DNA of 64,000 nt from JANYGA01 sp031420415 (GTDB taxonomy: Bacteria; Vulcanimicrobiota; Vulcanimicrobiia; Vulcanimicrobiales; Vulcanimicrobiaceae): assembly GCA_031420415.1 (NCBI GenBank), contig JANOMT010000056.1, forward strand, positions 44,342 through 108,341, in the 5' to 3' direction. A program made the position numbers and the translations under genes. Numbering within the stretch: position 1 is the first letter of the stretch; each line of letters opens with the position of its first letter. Shown piece by piece: positions 1 to 8,178 of the stretch. Below the pieces are notes generated by a model that saw only the letters and a list, made by a program, of their open reading frames with translations, did not search any database and was not told the origin of the DNA.

Positions 1-600
1 AATAAGTTCGACGTGCCGTTCATCTGCGGCGCGAAAGACCTCGGTGAAGCGTTGCGACGTATTGCCGAAGGCGCGGCGATGATTCGCAGTAAGGGCGAAG
101 CGGGCAGCGGCAACATCGTCGAAGCCGTGCGCCACATGCGCACGATTCGCGATCAGATCGCCGAACTCGGCGCCATGCCCGAAGAAGAGCTCGTGCGACG
201 CGCTCGCGATATCGGGGCTCCGCTCGATCTCATCCAATATGTCGCTCGCGAGAAGAAGTTGCCCGTCGTCCTTTTTTGTGCGGGTGGCGTCTCGACGCCG
301 GCGGATGCCGCGCTCATGATGCAACTCGGTGCCGAAGGCATCTTCGTCGGCAGCGGCATCTTCAAAGCAGCGGCGATCTACAAGAACGGCGTGCCCGAGT
401 ACGACGACAATGGCTTTCCCAAAGTCAATCCCGATATCGCGCTCAAATATGCGAAATCGATCGTCGCTGCGACGACGCATTACAACGACCCCAAGGCGAT
501 CGTCGCAGCATCGATGACGCTTGCGGGCGCGAAGCCGATGGACGGCGTCGATATCCGCCAGCTCGACGAGAAGCAGCTCATGAGCGTGCGCGGAAACTAA
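1..600 (+). CDS. pdxS: Pyridoxal 5'-phosphate synthase lyase subunit PdxS (C-terminal part)
   Basis: This is the C-terminal two thirds of PdxS; the frame is open from the first base, so the gene starts left of the window. PdxS is the TIM-barrel subunit that makes PLP from ribose 5-phosphate, glyceraldehyde 3-phosphate and ammonia supplied by PdxT. Visible family segments are FICGAKDLGEALRRI, MIRSKGEAGSGNIVEAVRH (the phosphate-loop region) and FCAGGVSTPADAALMMQLG followed by GIFVGSGIF. It ends in TAA directly against the ATG of pdxT with no spacer, so the two subunits are co-transcribed. Identification is secure; only the N-terminus, including the first active-site lysine, is outside the window. 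Confidence 0.97.
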   Translation, partial: NKFDVPFICGAKDLGEALRRIAEGAAMIRSKGEAGSGNIVEAVRHMRTIRDQIAELGAMPEEELVRRARDIGAPLDLIQYVAREKKLPVVLFCAGGVSTPADAALMMQLGAEGIFVGSGIFKAAAIYKNGVPEYDDNGFPKVNPDIALKYAKSIVAATTHYNDPKAIVAASMTLAGAKPMDGVDIRQLDEKQLMSVRGN

Positions 601-1239
601 ATGACCGAAGTGGTTCGCGACGCGACGTCGGCTGGGCCGCACGATGCGCCGCGGCCACTTATCGGCGTGCTCGCGCTTCAAGGCGATGTGGACGAACACG
701 TCGCGATGTTACGCGACGTTGGCGCGCGGACGCTTGCGGTCAAAACGCGTACAGACCTCGATGAAGTCGACGGTCTCGTCATTCCAGGCGGCGAATCGAC
801 GACGGTGATCCGGTTGCTCGATCGGTTCGAACTCGCCGAGCCGCTCGTCGCGCGCGTACGAGGGGGCATGCCGCTTTGGGGCACGTGCATGGGCATGATC
901 GTGGCCGCGCGCGAGATTGCCGGGCTCGAACAGCGCACGCTCGGGTTACTCGACGTGACCGTTCGCCGAAATGCCTTCGGACGCCAACTCGCTAGCGAAG
1001 AAATTCCACTCGCGATCCCGGCACTCGGGCCGGAGCCCTTTCCCGCAATATTCATCCGTGCGCCGTGGATCGAACGCGCTGGCCCGGATGTCGAGGTGCT
1101 CGCATCGCACGGCGGGCATGGCGTCTTCGTGCGCGCGGGGCACGTGTTGGGAACGTCGTTCCACCCTGAATTGACGCGGGATACGCGCGTCCACGCGTAT
1201 TTTCTGAAAATGGTGCGCGAGCGGACGCGGATCGCATAG
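601..1239 (+). CDS. pdxT: Pyridoxal 5'-phosphate synthase glutaminase subunit PdxT
   Basis: Class I glutamine amidotransferase of 212 residues that hydrolyses glutamine and channels ammonia to PdxS. The core begins near residue 20 (IGVLALQGDVDEH). Next come the GGEST motif, the nucleophile loop GTCMGM with its catalytic Cys, the conserved FPAIFIRAPWIERAG stretch, and the His/Glu end of the triad in SFHPELTRD. The first ~19 residues are an extension beyond the usual family start, but the ATG abuts the pdxS stop and no later start lies before the core. The nucleophile loop reads GTCMGM where many homologues have GTCAGM. A decayed copy of the segment around FPAIFIRAPW lies about 1.3 kb downstream. 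Confidence 0.96.
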   Translation: MTEVVRDATSAGPHDAPRPLIGVLALQGDVDEHVAMLRDVGARTLAVKTRTDLDEVDGLVIPGGESTTVIRLLDRFELAEPLVARVRGGMPLWGTCMGMIVAAREIAGLEQRTLGLLDVTVRRNAFGRQLASEEIPLAIPALGPEPFPAIFIRAPWIERAGPDVEVLASHGGHGVFVRAGHVLGTSFHPELTRDTRVHAYFLKMVRERTRIA

Positions 1240-1260
1240 CGACCCGCATCCTGGCTCTCA

Positions 1261-2163
1261 TTACGGCGTCGAGGCTGGGGCTGGAACTGGAGCGGCGGGC
1301 AACGCGTCTCCCGCGGGTTCCGTGGTGGTCCGGCCGGCGTAGACCGGGTCGACGATTTCGCCATCCCCGAAGGTCGCGGTAATGACGCGGCAGACTTCGG
1401 GGTGTTCGTTCATGTACGGCGCGCCGCCGAAGAAATTGAACGTATGGTCGATTGGCGCATCATAAGTGAACGTACCGGCGTCGGTGAAGGTCGCGGTCTT
1501 CCCGCCGTAACGCACGCGGAATGTGACCGATTGCAAATGACGAGTTGGCACGTTCTGGAAATATTTAATGTTTAAACTTTTATTTCCGACGACGTTGCCG
1601 CTCTTGTTGACCGAGCACGAAGAGATCGTAACCGGACCCGACTTATAGGGGTAGGTCTGCTGCACGATTGGATGCGATGAGGTCTTGCGCGCGTCGGCGG
1701 TACCGGGTTCGGCCGCTTCCGCCGCCGTCGGCATCATATCGACATCGACGTCGCCCTCGTATTGCGGCGTGACGGTTTCGCCATCGGCGAATGTGGCCGT
1801 GAGGACGCGGCAGACTTGAGGGTTGGCACCCGTAAACGGTGCGCCGCCGAGCACGTTAAATTTGTGGTCGATTGCCTTGTCGTAAGAGAAATCGCCGACG
1901 TCGGTAAAGACGGCAGTCTGCCCGGCATAGCGCACGCGGAACGTGACCGAGGCGAGTTGACGTTTCGGGACGTTTTGGAAATATTTGACGTCGAGGCTGT
2001 TGTTCGCGACGACGTTACCGTTCGCGTTGAGCGAACACGATGAGATCGTTACCGGCCCAGACTTGAATGGAAATTTCTGAACTGGTAACGTTTGCGCTGA
2101 CGTCGCGCTCGCGGCGACGAGTAAACTCAAGGCGACGGTGCCGCCGATCGATTTCCGATTCAT
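1261..2163 (-). CDS. Secreted protein with two tandem ~115-residue repeats
   Basis: A 300-residue exported protein with an N-terminal signal peptide (hydrophobic core about residues 8-22, Ala-rich cleavage region ending SAQT). The mature part is two similar domains, roughly residues 28-140 and 165-280. Each begins with a segment like PFKSGPVTISSCS, contains KYFQNVP and TFRVRYGG, then GGAP, and closes with a VCR(V/I)(L/I)TATF motif followed by DGE. Each repeat has two conserved Cys that could form a disulfide. The linker and C-terminal tail are rich in Pro, Ala and Thr. A strong ribosome site (GGAGG) precedes the ATG. No family was recognised. The repeats indicate internal duplication. Function unknown; probably periplasmic or surface. 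Confidence 0.8.
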   Translation of the reverse strand: MNRKSIGGTVALSLLVAASATSAQTLPVQKFPFKSGPVTISSCSLNANGNVVANNSLDVKYFQNVPKRQLASVTFRVRYAGQTAVFTDVGDFSYDKAIDHKFNVLGGAPFTGANPQVCRVLTATFADGETVTPQYEGDVDVDMMPTAAEAAEPGTADARKTSSHPIVQQTYPYKSGPVTISSCSVNKSGNVVGNKSLNIKYFQNVPTRHLQSVTFRVRYGGKTATFTDAGTFTYDAPIDHTFNFFGGAPYMNEHPEVCRVITATFGDGEIVDPVYAGRTTTEPAGDALPAAPVPAPASTP

Positions 2164-2364
2164 CTATCCTCCGATGTTAAAGCATTGCATGGACGCAACG
2201 CCTCTGCTCGTTCCCGAAGTTCCGCAGGTTCATGCATGCTCGGGCTCGACTCGCACGAACGCTCCACGCCTCGGACGAGATGGAGGTAACGATCTACCAG
2301 CTGCCGACCTGCTCTGCTTATAAGACGTCGTACGGCGCAGCGAGGCCGTAGTTTCTCTGCACGA

Positions 2365-2490
2365 ATCCCCGCACTCGGCCCAATCGCCTTTCCCACGATA
2401 TTTATTCGAGCGCCGTGGGTCGAACGTGCCGGGGCTGCTCGAGCGTACGTTCGTCAGCGGTACGCATGTTCCAAGGGCTGGCGGTAGGCG
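2365..2490 (+). pseudogene. Decayed pdxT fragment
   Basis: In the gap between two genes the + strand reads IPALGPIAFPTIFIRAPW then VERAG, closely matching IPALGPEPFPAIFIRAPW then IERAG of the intact pdxT at about 1015-1085. Over 60 aligned bases (2371-2430 against 1021-1080) I count 46 identities, with several differences at third codon positions. After about 2440 the match continues weakly in another frame (TFVSGTHV against VFVRAGHV), implying a frameshift. No start or active-site Cys/His is present, so it cannot encode a glutaminase. It is either a remnant of an old duplication or a decayed second copy. The outer limits are approximate. Confidence 0.6.
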
Positions 2491-2545
2491 ACGACTTAGA
2501 ATACGTCGGACAACAAGCGCTTCAAGGATCCCGGAGGAGATATTC

Positions 2546-2884
2546 ATGCATCGCTACATCGCCATTTCGGCGTTTTGCACGCTCGCCTTCGCGTCGTCGA
2601 CGGGTGTCGCTTTCGCTTCATCCGATGCCGCCTATGCTACGTTTAAGGCGAGCGTCTCGAAGACGTGTACGGCGCTTGCCAATTCACGGTTCGCCGACCC
2701 GATCGTTCTCGTCGATGCGTTTGGGAGCGCGAGTTACGGCATCGCCCAAGTCTATGGCCGGCCCCAATCGCCCAAAGGTCTCGCGCAACTTCCCGGCCTT
2801 TCGTCGGCCATTTGCGTTTATGATAAGAAGACGAAGAAAGCCGAATTATCGGGCGAGATCATAACCAATTTCACCGCTCATTGA
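2546..2884 (+). CDS. Small secreted protein of unknown function
   Basis: A 112-residue protein that starts at the ATG following the strong ribosome site GGAGGAGA at about 2533. It has a clear signal peptide (hydrophobic residues 4-22, cleavage near AFA-SSD). The mature domain of about 88 residues has two Cys (in KTCTALANS and AICVYDKKT) that may pair, and a KKTKKAELSG segment near the end. The closing residues GEIITNFTAH resemble secreted small domains with a beta C-terminus, but no family was recognised. Its 3' end overlaps the convergent Pr6Pr-like gene by 39 bases. The upstream frame can be extended into the pdxT relic, but the ribosome site and signal peptide favour this start. Confidence 0.72.
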   Translation: MHRYIAISAFCTLAFASSTGVAFASSDAAYATFKASVSKTCTALANSRFADPIVLVDAFGSASYGIAQVYGRPQSPKGLAQLPGLSSAICVYDKKTKKAELSGEIITNFTAH

Positions 2885-3486
2885 GGTGCGACGCGCGTTT
2901 CCAATGGCGCGGACGATCGTCGCGACGATCACCGTGAAGACGAGGATGCCGGCGACGTAAGCGGCGACACCTGAGTATCCGATGACGTCCACATTCAAAA
3001 ACGGATACGGATACCAGTGCACGATCGATCCGCGGACGAGCGTGTAGACGACATATGCCGCCGGGAACGCGACCCAAAAACCAACGTCGCGAAACCCGAG
3101 CCGCGTCGAGGGCGGAACGACGAGCCAATCGACGACCACGATGACTGGCATCACATAGTGAAGGACGATGTTCACCCAAGGGATGACATCGGAATCGAGC
3201 TTCGCGAGTAAGATCGAAAAAATAATCCCGACGAGTGCCATCGCGAGCGTCGCTCCGCCGCGTAAGACATCGAGCCCGTGGAGGCGATCGCGCGAGCGTG
3301 CCGCGCTGTAGAGAAAACGAGCGCCGCGAACGTTTTGCTCAAAATGGTAAAGAAACCGAAGAAGTTGGCGGCGTGAAAGTTCGGCTTCTGCGAGGCGGCG
3401 CCAAGCTGGATTCCGACGGCCATGAGTACGAGGATGCCGAATGCTAGCCGTAGGGGAGCGACCAGGGGCCGGGCGCTATGTATCAT
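2846..3486 (-). pseudogene. Pr6Pr-type membrane protein, broken by one frameshift
   Basis: Two minus-strand reading frames together encode one membrane protein. The N-terminal part starts at 3486 (MIHSARPLVAPLRLAFGILV) and runs through FFGFFTILSKTFAALVF. The product then continues in another frame from about 3315: LYSAARSRDRLHGLDVLRGG, then ATLAMALVGIIFSILL, WVNIVLHYVMPVIVVVDWLV and WYPYPFLNVD. The joined protein of about 210 residues, with six predicted membrane spans, matches the Pr6Pr/Far-17a-like family in length and motif order. One missing base (CC to C near 3311-3318) would explain the shift. Either the gene is recently dead or the assembly has an indel. Its 3' end overlaps the convergent gene by 39 bases. 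Confidence 0.7.
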
Positions 3487-3546
3487 GCCCCGCCGTTAAA
3501 CGCTTCATGCGAGGAAGCCCGGCGCGCACGGCTGAATATAGAGATA

Positions 3547-3822
3547 ATGGCAGATCAGCCGAACACGACGACGGTGCCGTCGATCGAGATCGTCATGATT
3601 GAGGTCGTTGCGAACCTCGCCTTCGTCGCGCACGGTCTTTTGGACGTTGCCGCGACCGATGGCGAAGAAACGCGTCGCCTCGACGACGCTGAGATCGCAA
3701 TCGACATCGCCGGGCGTGCCTACGACCGAATATCGGCGAGGTTATCCGGAGACGAACGGGCCGAGATCGCAAGGATGCTCACCGAATTGCGGCTTTCTTA
3801 CGTCAAGAAGCGAGGCACATGA
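3547..3822 (+). CDS. DUF1844 domain protein
   Basis: A 91-residue cytoplasmic protein starting at the ATG of MADQPNTTTVPSIEIVM; the reading frame is open further upstream but without a ribosome site. The core is one helical DUF1844 unit: a hydrophobic helix IEVVANLAFVAHGLLDVAA, an IDIAGRAYDRI helix, and the C-terminal helix ERAEIARMLTELRLSYVKK, which matches the typical family ending (LxxLRxxYVxx). The family is widespread but has no assigned function. The gene lies about 50 bases upstream of the HNH nuclease gene on the same strand, so the two may be co-transcribed. Confidence 0.8.
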   Translation: MADQPNTTTVPSIEIVMIEVVANLAFVAHGLLDVAATDGEETRRLDDAEIAIDIAGRAYDRISARLSGDERAEIARMLTELRLSYVKKRGT

Positions 3823-3874
3823 GCCTCGCTTCTCGCGTCTTCGCCACCCGTGCGCTTCGGAAAGAAAGGCGACC

Positions 3875-4411
3875 GTGACCGACGTTTTAGTGTTGAATTT
3901 CACCTACGAAGCGCTCAATATCACGAGCTTTCAACGTGCGGTCAAACTCTTGTTTTCCGGGAAGGCCGAAGTCGTCCACGGACGCTCGCAAATGCTCAGT
4001 TCGCCCACGTACGAGATGCGGATGCCCTCGATCATCCGCATGCTCTATTACATTCGTCGGCCGATGCAGAAAGTCGCGCTCACCAAGAAAAATATCCTGT
4101 TGCGCGACGATTACCAATGCCAGTACTGCAGTCTGCGCGGCGAGCGCCTCATGACCGTCGACCACGTGCTACCCAAAAGTAAAGGCGGCCCTTCGACGTG
4201 GGAAAATCTCGTCTGCGCGTGCATGCGCTGCAATAACCGCAAGAACAACCGCACACCCGAACACGCGAACATGCCGCTGCGCCGTAAGCCGAAGGCGCCG
4301 AAATACATTCCGTGGATTCGCGTCAAACGCAACACGCTACCGGGCGAATGGCATAAATTTCTCTTCCTCTACAACGTCTCGATCGACGAGGTCGTGGAAC
4401 CCGAACTCTAG
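3875..4411 (+). CDS. HNH endonuclease family protein
   Basis: A 178-residue protein read from a GTG preceded by the purine-rich site GAAAGAAAGG. The N-terminal half (VLVLNFTYEALNITSFQRAV, then VKLLFSGKAEV) and the HNH core are typical of the group of stand-alone HNH proteins common in Cyanobacteria and Actinobacteria. The core shows CQYC (about residues 86-89), the catalytic stretch TVDHVLPKSKGGPSTWENLV, and the second zinc pair CMRCNNRKNNRTP. Both zinc-binding Cys pairs and the central His are intact, so it should be nucleolytically active. The biological target is unknown. No restriction or phage genes are nearby, so a housekeeping or repair role is as likely as defence. Confidence 0.88.
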   Translation: MTDVLVLNFTYEALNITSFQRAVKLLFSGKAEVVHGRSQMLSSPTYEMRMPSIIRMLYYIRRPMQKVALTKKNILLRDDYQCQYCSLRGERLMTVDHVLPKSKGGPSTWENLVCACMRCNNRKNNRTPEHANMPLRRKPKAPKYIPWIRVKRNTLPGEWHKFLFLYNVSIDEVVEPEL

Positions 4412-4449
4412 CGCGCGACGCAACGTTTCGTTCCGACGTCCAAAACGGC

Positions 4450-4887
4450 ATGCTCCTCATCGCTTCAGTCGCAGCGCTGGTCGCGTTCGGCATCGAAACG
4501 TACATCGCGACGGTCGCGTATCCGAATTTCGCGCGCGTCGGCGCGTCCGAATTTCCGGCCTTTCACGCGTTTCACTCCGAGCGCATTACGTTTTCGATCG
4601 GACCCGCGTTACTGATCGCGGCCTTCGCGAACGCAGCGCTCGCGTTCGATCGGCCGCGTGGCGTACCGATGTGGCTACCCCTCGCGGCTGCGGGCGCGGG
4701 CGTCATCGTTTTGGGCATTACCGCATTCGTGCAAGTGCCGATCCATAGCGACCTCTCCGCACGCGGTTACGATGCAATCGCGATCGCGCGACTTAACGCA
4801 AACGAACCCGCACGCGCGGTCGCAACGTTCGCGCAAGCGGCCTGCGATGTTGCGATGCTCGCCATCGTGTTACGCGCGCGAACGTAA
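4450..4887 (+). CDS. Four-span membrane protein, DUF1772-like
   Basis: A 145-residue integral membrane protein with four hydrophobic spans (about residues 3-20, 52-68, 75-95 and 120-140). Between spans 1 and 2 lies YPNFARVGASEFPAFHAFHS, and between spans 3 and 4 a polar loop with VPIHSDLSARGYD. The layout of four helices with His-containing loops resembles DUF1772/anthrone-oxygenase-like proteins, but the match is by general pattern only. The ATG lies about 40 bases after the HNH gene; no strong ribosome site is visible. Function unknown. Confidence 0.65.
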   Translation: MLLIASVAALVAFGIETYIATVAYPNFARVGASEFPAFHAFHSERITFSIGPALLIAAFANAALAFDRPRGVPMWLPLAAAGAGVIVLGITAFVQVPIHSDLSARGYDAIAIARLNANEPARAVATFAQAACDVAMLAIVLRART

Positions 4888-4955
4888 GCATTTTTCGCAG
4901 AACGGCGTGCGGAACGAAGCGGAACCGCTCGCGACTGCGAAGAACACGGTGTTCC

Positions 4956-6458
4956 GTGGATCAAAGCCGGACGCCGTACTTCGATGTCCTTCTCGATTAC
5001 GTAGATTCTGGCGTCATCCCATTTCACACCCCCGGTCACATGCAGGGCCGTGGCATGGATCGCGAGCTTCGCGAATTTCTCGGCGATAATGTGCTCGCGA
5101 TCGATCTTACGCAGATCCGCGGCCTCGACGATCTCTTACAGCCTGAAGAGGCGATCGCACAAGCGCAAGCTCTTGCCGCCGCCGCGTACGATGCCGATCA
5201 CACGTTTTTTCTGATCAACGGATCGACGAGCGGCAATCAAATCATGATGATGGCCGCACTCAATCCCGGCGATAAAATCGCGCTTCCGCGAAACGCGCAC
5301 AAGAGCGCGATGGGCGGACTCATCATGAGCGGCGCGCAACCGATCTGGATGAAGCCCGAAGTCGATACGGGCTTACATATGGATCATACGATCACGCCCG
5401 AGACCGTGCGTGCGACGCTTGCGGAACACCCCGACATCAAAGCCGTCTACATCGTGAGCCCGACGTATTACGGCGTGGCAGCCGATCTCGAGGGCATCGC
5501 TACCGTCGCGCACGAGTTTGGCGTTCCGTTTCTCGTCGACGAAGCGTGGGGGCCGCACTTTCACTTCCATCCGGCACTTCCGATCGATGCGATTGCAGCG
5601 GGTGCGGATATATGTATCAATTCGACGCACAAAATGCTCGGCAGTCTCTCGCAAACGGCGATGCTGCATCAGAAGGGCGAACGCATCCGTCTCGACCGGC
5701 TCAAAGCAGTCGTGAAACTCTTCCTTTCGACGTCGCCGAATCTCGTGCTCGTCGCATCGCTCGATGTCGCGCGGCGACAGATGGCGATGGAGGGAGCCGC
5801 GCTCCTCTCGCGCACGATCGAACTCGCGAACGATACGCGCCGTCGCCTCAACGCGATTCCCGGTATCTATTGCTTCGGTGATGAACAAGTTGGCAAACCC
5901 GGCGTCTACGATCTCGATCCGACGAAGATCACGATTACCGTTAAAGACCTGGGCTACACGGGCTACGAAGCCGAAGAAATCTTACGCCGACGCTACAACG
6001 TTCAGTGCGAGCTGGCCGATCTTTTCAACTGCCTCGCACTCTTCACCATCGGCACGACCCAAGATGCGGCGGACCGCCTGGTCTACAGCGTCAAGGAACT
6101 CTCGCGCGAAGATCGTCCGATCGACGTCTTTTCGCCATCGGGCGTTCTCGAACGCCGACTCGAGACCGGGACGTACAATTTACCCCCCATCCCGCCGATT
6201 TGCATGCTTCCGCGTGACGCATTTTTAGCGCCCACGGAAATCGTGCGATTCAAAGAGAGCGCGGGACGCATCTGTGCGGAGGTGATCACACCGTATCCAC
6301 CGGGCATTCCGGTTATCTCGCCCGGGGAAGAAATCACGCAAGCGATCGTCGAGTATCTCGATCTGGAAAAAAAAGCCGGCGTTCGTATGCAAGGACCCTA
6401 CGACTCGGAACTACGGTCGATCCGGGTAGTACAGGAACACGGTCATTCGATTCCCTAA
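4956..6458 (+). CDS. Orn/Lys/Arg decarboxylase family PLP enzyme
   Basis: A 500-residue fold type I PLP decarboxylase of the short (Gram-positive/cyanobacterial SpeA/YaaO) type, lacking the N-terminal wing domain of E. coli enzymes. It begins (GTG start) with the family opening RTPYFDVLLDYV and IPFHTPGHMQGRG. The cofactor region includes FLINGSTSGNQIMMMAAL, the aspartate loop LVDEAWGPHFHFHP, and the Schiff-base lysine in INSTHKMLGSLSQ. The C-terminal domain runs from about residue 390. It decarboxylates a basic amino acid, most likely arginine or lysine, for polyamine synthesis; the substrate cannot be set from sequence. It precedes the R3H ATPase, tmk and holB, an order like the yaaO-tmk-holB region of Bacillus. 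Confidence 0.9.
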   Translation: MDQSRTPYFDVLLDYVDSGVIPFHTPGHMQGRGMDRELREFLGDNVLAIDLTQIRGLDDLLQPEEAIAQAQALAAAAYDADHTFFLINGSTSGNQIMMMAALNPGDKIALPRNAHKSAMGGLIMSGAQPIWMKPEVDTGLHMDHTITPETVRATLAEHPDIKAVYIVSPTYYGVAADLEGIATVAHEFGVPFLVDEAWGPHFHFHPALPIDAIAAGADICINSTHKMLGSLSQTAMLHQKGERIRLDRLKAVVKLFLSTSPNLVLVASLDVARRQMAMEGAALLSRTIELANDTRRRLNAIPGIYCFGDEQVGKPGVYDLDPTKITITVKDLGYTGYEAEEILRRRYNVQCELADLFNCLALFTIGTTQDAADRLVYSVKELSREDRPIDVFSPSGVLERRLETGTYNLPPIPPICMLPRDAFLAPTEIVRFKESAGRICAEVITPYPPGIPVISPGEEITQAIVEYLDLEKKAGVRMQGPYDSELRSIRVVQEHGHSIP

Positions 6459-6526
6459 GACCGCCACCACGGGACGAGCCGGCTCGCAAGGCCGGCAACC
6501 GACCGAATTTTCGCCGAGGACGTGCA

Positions 6527-8176
6527 TTGGCCGTTAACGCCGAGATTCTCTCCGCCCACAGCGAACTCACGAACCTGCTGGATATCTTCCCCCTACCGAT
6601 CCGGCAAGCGCTCGTTCGCCTTCCAAACTTCGAATCGCTCGTCGAAGTCGTCCTCGATCTCGGGCGCTCGCCGGAAGCCCGTTTTCTCGACGATTTCGTT
6701 TTCTTATCCGAGACGGCGGTGACGTTCGAAGATCTCGCGCACGTAAGTTCGCACCTATCGCCGTTCGGGAGCGACAATCGCGCCGGTATCGAATCGACGC
6801 TGCACCGCGTCTCTGCGATTCGCAATCGTCAAGGAAAAGTCGTCGGGCTCACGTGTCGCGTCGGACGCGCCGTGTATGGCACGATCGATATCATCAGCGA
6901 TGTGATTCGTGCCGGTAAATCCGTGTGTTTACTCGGACCGCCGGGCGTCGGAAAGACGACGATCTTGCGCGAATGCGCGCGCGTGCTTTCGGAAGATCGC
7001 AAGCGCGTCGTCGTCGTCGATACGTCGAACGAAATCGGTGGAGACGGCGATATCCCTCATCCGGGTATCGGTCACGCGCGACGTATGCAAGTTGCCGACG
7101 CCGCGTTGCAACACAATGTCATGGTGGAAGCCGTCGAAAATCACATGCCCGAAGTCGTCGTCATCGACGAGATCGGGACCGAGATGGAAGCGATGGCCGC
7201 GCGCACGATCGCCGAGCGCGGCGTGCAGCTCATCGGTACCGCACACGGCAAGACCCTGGAAAATCTGCTGATGAACCCGACGCTCTCCGATCTCGTCGGT
7301 GGCATCAGCACGGTGACGCTCAGCGACGAAGAAGCGCGCCGCCGCGGCACGCGCAAGACCGTCCTCGAACGTAAAGCGCCGCCGACGTTCGACGTGCTCA
7401 TCGAGATCAACGATCGCAATCGGCTCTCGATCTATCAAAACGTTGCCGAAACGGTCGACGCGCTCTTGCGCGGCTATCAACCGCAAGCCGAAGTACGTCA
7501 GCGTCTTCCCGGCGGCGCCGTGCAGGTCGTGCAAGAAGCGACGGGCCTCGCAACACCCAAACGTGCGAACGTTTCGAACGCGAGCGGTTCGCCCAAATTC
7601 GTCGCGGCAAATTCACCGGAATCCGAATTCGCGCAAGCGATGCGCGAAGCCGATCTCGCGGAGCACGATCTCGAAACGCGAAGCGACGCGCAACACGTGT
7701 TGCTCTTTCCCTACGGGGTCTCGCGCAACAAAATCGAACGCGCGATCCATAACCTCGGCGTCAACGCATCGATCGCTCGCAAGTGGGACGATGCCGATGT
7801 GGTGCTCACGCTCAAATCGCTCGAACGCAAGGAGAGCGATAAACTAAAATCCATCGCGATGGAAAACGTACCGATCTACTCGATCAAAACGAACACGACG
7901 GCACAGGTGATGAACGCGCTCAAAGATATCTTCGCGCTGCCTTCGATCGATGCCGAAGAGATCGCGATCCGCGAAGCCTCGGAAGCCATCTATAAAGTCT
8001 TGCTCGATAGCAAACCCGTCGAACTCGCGCCGCAAACATCGTACGTCCGTCGCCTGCAACACCAACTCGCCGAAGAGCATCGCGTGATGTCGCGGAGCAC
8101 GGGTATGGAGCCCAATCGCCGACTCGTCCTCTTCCGGAGCAACGATCTGCCGTACGGGACCGGAGCGCCCGCGTAG
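6527..8176 (+). CDS. R3H domain AAA ATPase (SpoIIIAA/Ycf45-like)
   Basis: A 549-residue cytoplasmic ATPase, started at a TTG preceded by a GAGGAC site. The central ATPase has Walker A GPPGVGKTT (about residues 145-153), a VVVVDTSNEIGGDGDIPHPG segment and Walker B VVVIDEIGTEMEA, as in SpoIIIAA and the cyanobacterial/plastid Ycf45 proteins. Residues about 350-400 form a low-complexity linker. A second small domain (HVLLFPYGVSRNKIERAI, then DADVVLTLKS) precedes the C-terminal R3H single-strand nucleic-acid-binding motif in YVRRLQHQLAEEH. The family is conserved but its target is unknown; an RNA or ssDNA role is inferred. Spore formation cannot be inferred from this gene. Confidence 0.88.
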   Translation: MAVNAEILSAHSELTNLLDIFPLPIRQALVRLPNFESLVEVVLDLGRSPEARFLDDFVFLSETAVTFEDLAHVSSHLSPFGSDNRAGIESTLHRVSAIRNRQGKVVGLTCRVGRAVYGTIDIISDVIRAGKSVCLLGPPGVGKTTILRECARVLSEDRKRVVVVDTSNEIGGDGDIPHPGIGHARRMQVADAALQHNVMVEAVENHMPEVVVIDEIGTEMEAMAARTIAERGVQLIGTAHGKTLENLLMNPTLSDLVGGISTVTLSDEEARRRGTRKTVLERKAPPTFDVLIEINDRNRLSIYQNVAETVDALLRGYQPQAEVRQRLPGGAVQVVQEATGLATPKRANVSNASGSPKFVAANSPESEFAQAMREADLAEHDLETRSDAQHVLLFPYGVSRNKIERAIHNLGVNASIARKWDDADVVLTLKSLERKESDKLKSIAMENVPIYSIKTNTTAQVMNALKDIFALPSIDAEEIAIREASEAIYKVLLDSKPVELAPQTSYVRRLQHQLAEEHRVMSRSTGMEPNRRLVLFRSNDLPYGTGAPA

Positions 8177-8178
8177 CC

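Noticed and set aside
3875..4411. HNH protein as part of a restriction or phage-defence module
   Set aside because: Neighbours are housekeeping or unknown genes; no methyltransferase, helicase or phage gene is nearby.
6527..8176. R3H ATPase as a sporulation (SpoIIIAA) gene
   Set aside because: No other sporulation gene is present and the R3H tail places it with Ycf45-like proteins found in non-spore-formers.
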